Source: Cordia subcordata (Eukaryota > Streptophyta > Magnoliopsida > Boraginales > Cordiaceae). Taken from it: a stretch of 64,000 nt of DNA. Position numbers and translations under genes: made by a program. The notes below the pieces were generated by a model, which was given only the letters and a program-made list of their open reading frames with translations, was not told the DNA's origin and did not search any database. Below, piece by piece: positions 60,501 to 64,000 of the stretch (the stretch's first letter is position 1; every line of letters starts with the position of its first letter). The stretch is taken from the NCBI GenBank assembly GCA_028554755.1, contig JAPTOF010000006.1, forward strand, positions 6,876,501-6,940,500, read 5' to 3'.

Positions 60501-63500
60501 TTAATGCTGGAATATATTTCATACAGGTGTGCTGCATAGCTTCTGCTTCTATCTGTCTCCTTTGCTTGCACAATTTGGCTTGTTAGTGGTTTGGTTGCAC
60601 GGAATCTGAAGCATCGAATATGTTCAAAATTTTTTCAATGATCATTAAGGATTACAGTTCGTGTCTACATACTGCTATGTTAAGATAATCCCTAAACTAT
60701 CATTGTTTATCTGATAGGCATTGGATTGTGGAAGTAATCCATATCCTGTGAGCCTCTATTTCTGATCTTGGTTTTCTCCTGCACTCTAATGTCTTGTCCT
60801 TCTTCACCTAATACATGGGCTCACCTTTTTGAGCCATTCCACATTCTTTTTTATCCGTAGACTTTTAATCACTTCAAACCGTGCATTTACTGGCTCTTGT
60901 TTAAGACTGAAAGAAAGCAGACAGTGTCCTTCAGAGAAGAATTAGGCTAATCAGAATACTTGGTGGAATTTCCATATCAAGCAACACTTTTGATGCATGT
61001 CAGAAAAGATAAAACATGTTCTCTTTTCTTCTTCTTCTTCTTTCTTAAAATGTTTTACGTCCTTCTAATAGGAGAATATATCATGCAATGTGTGCAGACA
61101 CCTTGATTAGGTATTCGACAACTACAGAAAGGCTAGAAAAACGTTATGTTGAACTATATTTGTCATCTTCTTTTTTTCCTTAACTCCTTCTCTTCGTTTC
61201 CCTCTATTTTCATGTAATATCTAACAAGATAAATGGGGATGGCATTAGGTCTGTATCTGGCTGTATCTCTGGATAGATGACAACAATGTTGTTGAATTTG
61301 TGGGCAAGATATTTATTTCAGGTCAGCATCACGTTTTGCATTTTTCATCATTTTGATTGAGCTTTATCTCCTGTTACTTTTCTCTATATTTATTTTTGGT
61401 TTTTGGTTGAATGCAGATTTTTCTCCTTGAATTTTGCTCTAAATAGAGTAAATCTCCTTCAAATTTTGGGAACGGGAACTTTTAGTTGCACTGGTTACTG
61501 TTTTTAATTGACAGAATACAGTCTTCGTCCAAAATGACACACACTCACCTCTTCGTCCAAATTGACAAGCACTTAATCCACATGCCCCCTCACCTATGCA
61601 TGAGATTTCATTATTTCCTGCCATCGCATTATACTATTTGACCTGTACAACAATCACAAACCCAACAAATACTTCATCTCTCTCTCTCTCTCTCACTCTC
61701 ACTCTTCCTACGACACCTCTAGCTATGGTAGTTTTACCAACTCTATCCAATGTGACCACTTTGCAACCTCCCCAAACTCTATCCAATGCTTAAAGCTACA
61801 TTCATCAGGGGCACTTCTGAGACTCGAGGACCATCATACTCTATTTACTAGCCTCTGAGTTCTTTTCATTCGTGTCGCACGCATTGACACAATTAAAACA
61901 ATGTTCGTTAGAAACCTAGGAGATGGCATAGCCTATTAGACACCATGTGAACTTTCCTTGTTGCCCTTCCTTCTTTGGTAATCCTCCTTCAAGGATGAAG
62001 TGTGATTGAGAAAGGGAGGGACGAGCAAGCTTATTTGAGATTACCTTTTTCAGCTCTGTGTGTTGGATTACTTTAGTCTTTCCCTTCTCCAAATCAGAAT
62101 TTGCCTCTGCATCTGAGCATTAGTAATTTATGTCAAAGTGCAACAGTAGATTGTGAAGCTTCATCTAGGTATATTTCTTTTCTCACATTGCTAAGTATGG
62201 TCTTCTCTTTTGGTTCTCTGCAGTGGTATCATTTGTAGCAGCATTAGGTTTTCTGTTTTATGGAGGAAGGTGAGTCGTCTCATACATTCCTATTTTGCAG
62301 TTATTCCTGGAACACTCTTTTCTACTTTCCCCCTGGCATATGAATATGATCTTCCTTGTACCATATTTTCAGGCTGTTCTGCATGCTGAGACGTTTTCCT
62401 ATTGAATCTAAAGGGAGGAGAAAGAAACTTCAGGAGGTTTGTTTAGATTGGAAGGAAATGCAATCTTTTCCAAATTTCTTGTGCTGCAGTATGTTGGCTT
62501 TCTGTATTTTGTCCACAACTTTGTTCTTATTGTATGCATGATTCACTTTAAAAAGAACCGCATAGAGAACTAGTTCATTTCTGGAAAATCTTTAGTATAT
62601 AGCCTGGTTCATCCATAGTCATCTCATTCTCCCAGCAGCCTGATACTTATCTTTCTTTCTCTTAGATCTGGTTTTTTATTTACAGTAGAGGTATATGGTG
62701 GATTGTTTTGCCTCAGAAAGAATGAGAAGCATCTAAAGTCTTTCTTAAAATTCTTTGCTTGATGAAATCAAGTTATTTTTTGATTTTTCCAGTATCTCTA
62801 TTCCCAACTTTGTCTCGTATTGTAACTATTTGCAGTAACCGTTGTTACCCAGATTAAAGAAATTATATTCAACGCATGTATTTGGATCATAAATGACCAT
62901 TTAAACCATGTGGACCACTTAGAGAGTACAAGATTATGACCTGATGATAAAATTTCTGCCGTCATGAGGATGAGATGCTGTGAATGGGGCCCATCATAGC
63001 ATCCATTGTAATAAATTTAATTCATCATGGGGCGTCTGCAATTAATTAGTTAGTATTCTTTGCATATATTTCTCTTTTCTGCCTTTGTGAAATTTATTAC
63101 GGCAATCCCTTAAGGAAACATGTCTTGTCTCATACAAGCAATTTATAGGAAACCAAGTTCTGACATAAAAGTTTGCATAGTCCTGTTTGAAACATTTGAT
63201 GACCTTGACAATGCGGAATTTTCCTGCGACTTTGGAGGACCTCAAATAGAGCACATACTACTCTTACTATAATATTAAATAAAATCCTCAATACATAACA
63301 TATACTCTGATAATGATAATGCCAAGTGTTCTTCTATTGTTTAGCATTTTAATGTAAGGTGAATGAGACCCTCCATTTGGATTTTACTTTTGGAATTAAG
63401 CAACCTTGATTATATTTCTTCCTATTAAACAACATACGAGTTAAGATAGTTATAATGAACAAAACAATATTTTCTATTGAGGACTACAAGTGGTCAAGTT

Positions 63501-63698
63501 CGACAATAGTTTGATGCATCTGAAAATGTCAAAATATAATATATGACATTTGTTATAATCTACTGGTCAGCTGAACTTTTCCATCTTCCAGTAATACATT
63601 GTAAGACTTTGTCTGTTTAATCTGATGAGTACTACTCGGTGCAGGTTGGATCTGTGACAGCAATATGCTTCACCTGTTTCCTCATAAGATGCTTTGTG
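57530..63698 (+). CDS. TOM1: TOM1 family membrane protein (tobamovirus multiplication 1 homologue), runs off right edge
   Basis: Nine exons are visible: 57530-57688, 59375-59465, 59543-59595, 60276-60368, 60455-60526, 61249-61321, 62224-62269, 62373-62436 and 63645-63698, in frame for 235 codons; the family has about 290, so one or two exons lie beyond 64000. The start [20 protein letters not shown] is followed by [91 protein letters not shown] and [18 protein letters not shown], all characteristic of TOM1/TOM3. These are multipass tonoplast proteins (about seven spans) that tobamovirus replication proteins use as a membrane anchor; the normal host role is less clear. A Met 17 codons upstream in the same frame (57479) is less like family starts. 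Intron 1 (1.7 kb) holds CA repeats and a MITE. Confidence 0.93.
58074..58300. mobile_element. MITE, TTTGGATT family copy 3 (TOM1 intron 1)
   Basis: The left end gtttggattggttttttt and the right end aaaaagccaatccaaac are inverted copies. The flanks tagagctt and aggcgctt match at 6 of 8 positions, consistent with an old 8-bp target duplication. The interior carries repeated aaaaagtgctttt phrases. Length is 227 bp and there is no coding capacity. Confidence 0.7.
58911..58930. repeat. CA microsatellite in TOM1 intron 1
   Basis: Twenty bases of GC(AC)n, followed at 58955-58980 by a second broken acacacacac run. Similar CA/TG tracts lie at 57722-57740 and 57782-57810, next to exon 1. Confidence 0.9.
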
Positions 63699-64000
63699 GT
63701 AAGACTAGTTGATCTGGTGTCACTCGTTTTCAAAAGTGAAAAGGTGTATTTGCAAAGTAGCATAGGTAAATCCAATGAATTGCCAAAATGATTGCTACTA
63801 AGAATTAAAAGTTCAAATGGTCCCCAGACTTGAGAAGTTGTGTCTAGAATTTATGCAGATTATTTTTCATAATGTACAGCAAGGTGGTTGCAAAGTGATC
63901 TGTTGCCAGCTAATCGTGTGAGATTGAGAAAGAATTCTTTGGTAGAGCTTTAAATTTCTGCATAAATCCTGAAATTCAAAGCAATTATAGGTCTGCATTC

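Noticed and set aside
60206..60586. 126-codon open frame on + as a separate small gene
   Set aside because: It is intron read-through that covers TOM1 exon 5 (in its frame) and misreads exon 4; the splice sites give the correct protein.

Overview
The window is nuclear DNA of a flowering plant, almost certainly a eudicot. The genes have many introns with GT-AG borders (one GC-AG), the spacers are A/T-rich, and the proteins are plant families: a TenA-type thiamine salvage enzyme, an AMT1 ammonium transporter, a GDSL lipase, plant ASPM and a TOM1 membrane protein. The species cannot be named from the sequence alone. Exon maps below were made by hand from splice signals, reading frame and remembered family sequences; no alignment was run.

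Layout: 1-4950 (-) is the 5' part of a TH2-like thiamine salvage gene, with a probable solo LTR in an intron. 6633-13401 is a nearly intact but decayed Mutator-like element (MULE). It has terminal inverted repeats, an 8-bp target duplication, a plant-mobile-domain (MAIN-like) pseudogene on + and a MURA transposase pseudogene on -, the two facing each other. 13.69-13.85 kb holds a Ty1/copia RNase H remnant. 15293-17368 (-) is an AMT1;2-type ammonium transporter with one intron. 21796-25890 (-) is a nine-exon gene for a conserved, probably plastid-targeted membrane protein of unknown function. 29864-35117 (-) is a five-exon GDSL esterase/lipase of the LTL1 type, whose introns carry a tRNA-derived SINE, minisatellites and a TA microsatellite beside a splice donor. 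40414-52101 (-) is a 21-exon ASPM (abnormal spindle) homologue with calponin-homology and IQ repeats. 57530-63698 (+, running off the right edge) is a TOM1 (tobamovirus multiplication 1) family gene.

The host genes do not form a pathway. From memory, Arabidopsis TOM1 (At4g21790) and the ASPM homologue (At4g21820) also lie close together, which suggests old microsynteny at the right end. The spacers (about 5.0-6.6, 13.4-15.3, 17.4-21.8, 25.9-29.9, 35.1-40.4 and 52.1-57.5 kb) contain no convincing genes. They hold MITE-like elements, several families of diverged tandem repeats and simple repeats.

The points most worth a second look are the MULE with a plant-mobile-domain cargo, the ASPM exon-pair duplication with a SINE in only one copy, the SINE with a perfect 17-bp target duplication, and the dispersed repeat family shared by the 35.8 and 56.6 kb spacers.
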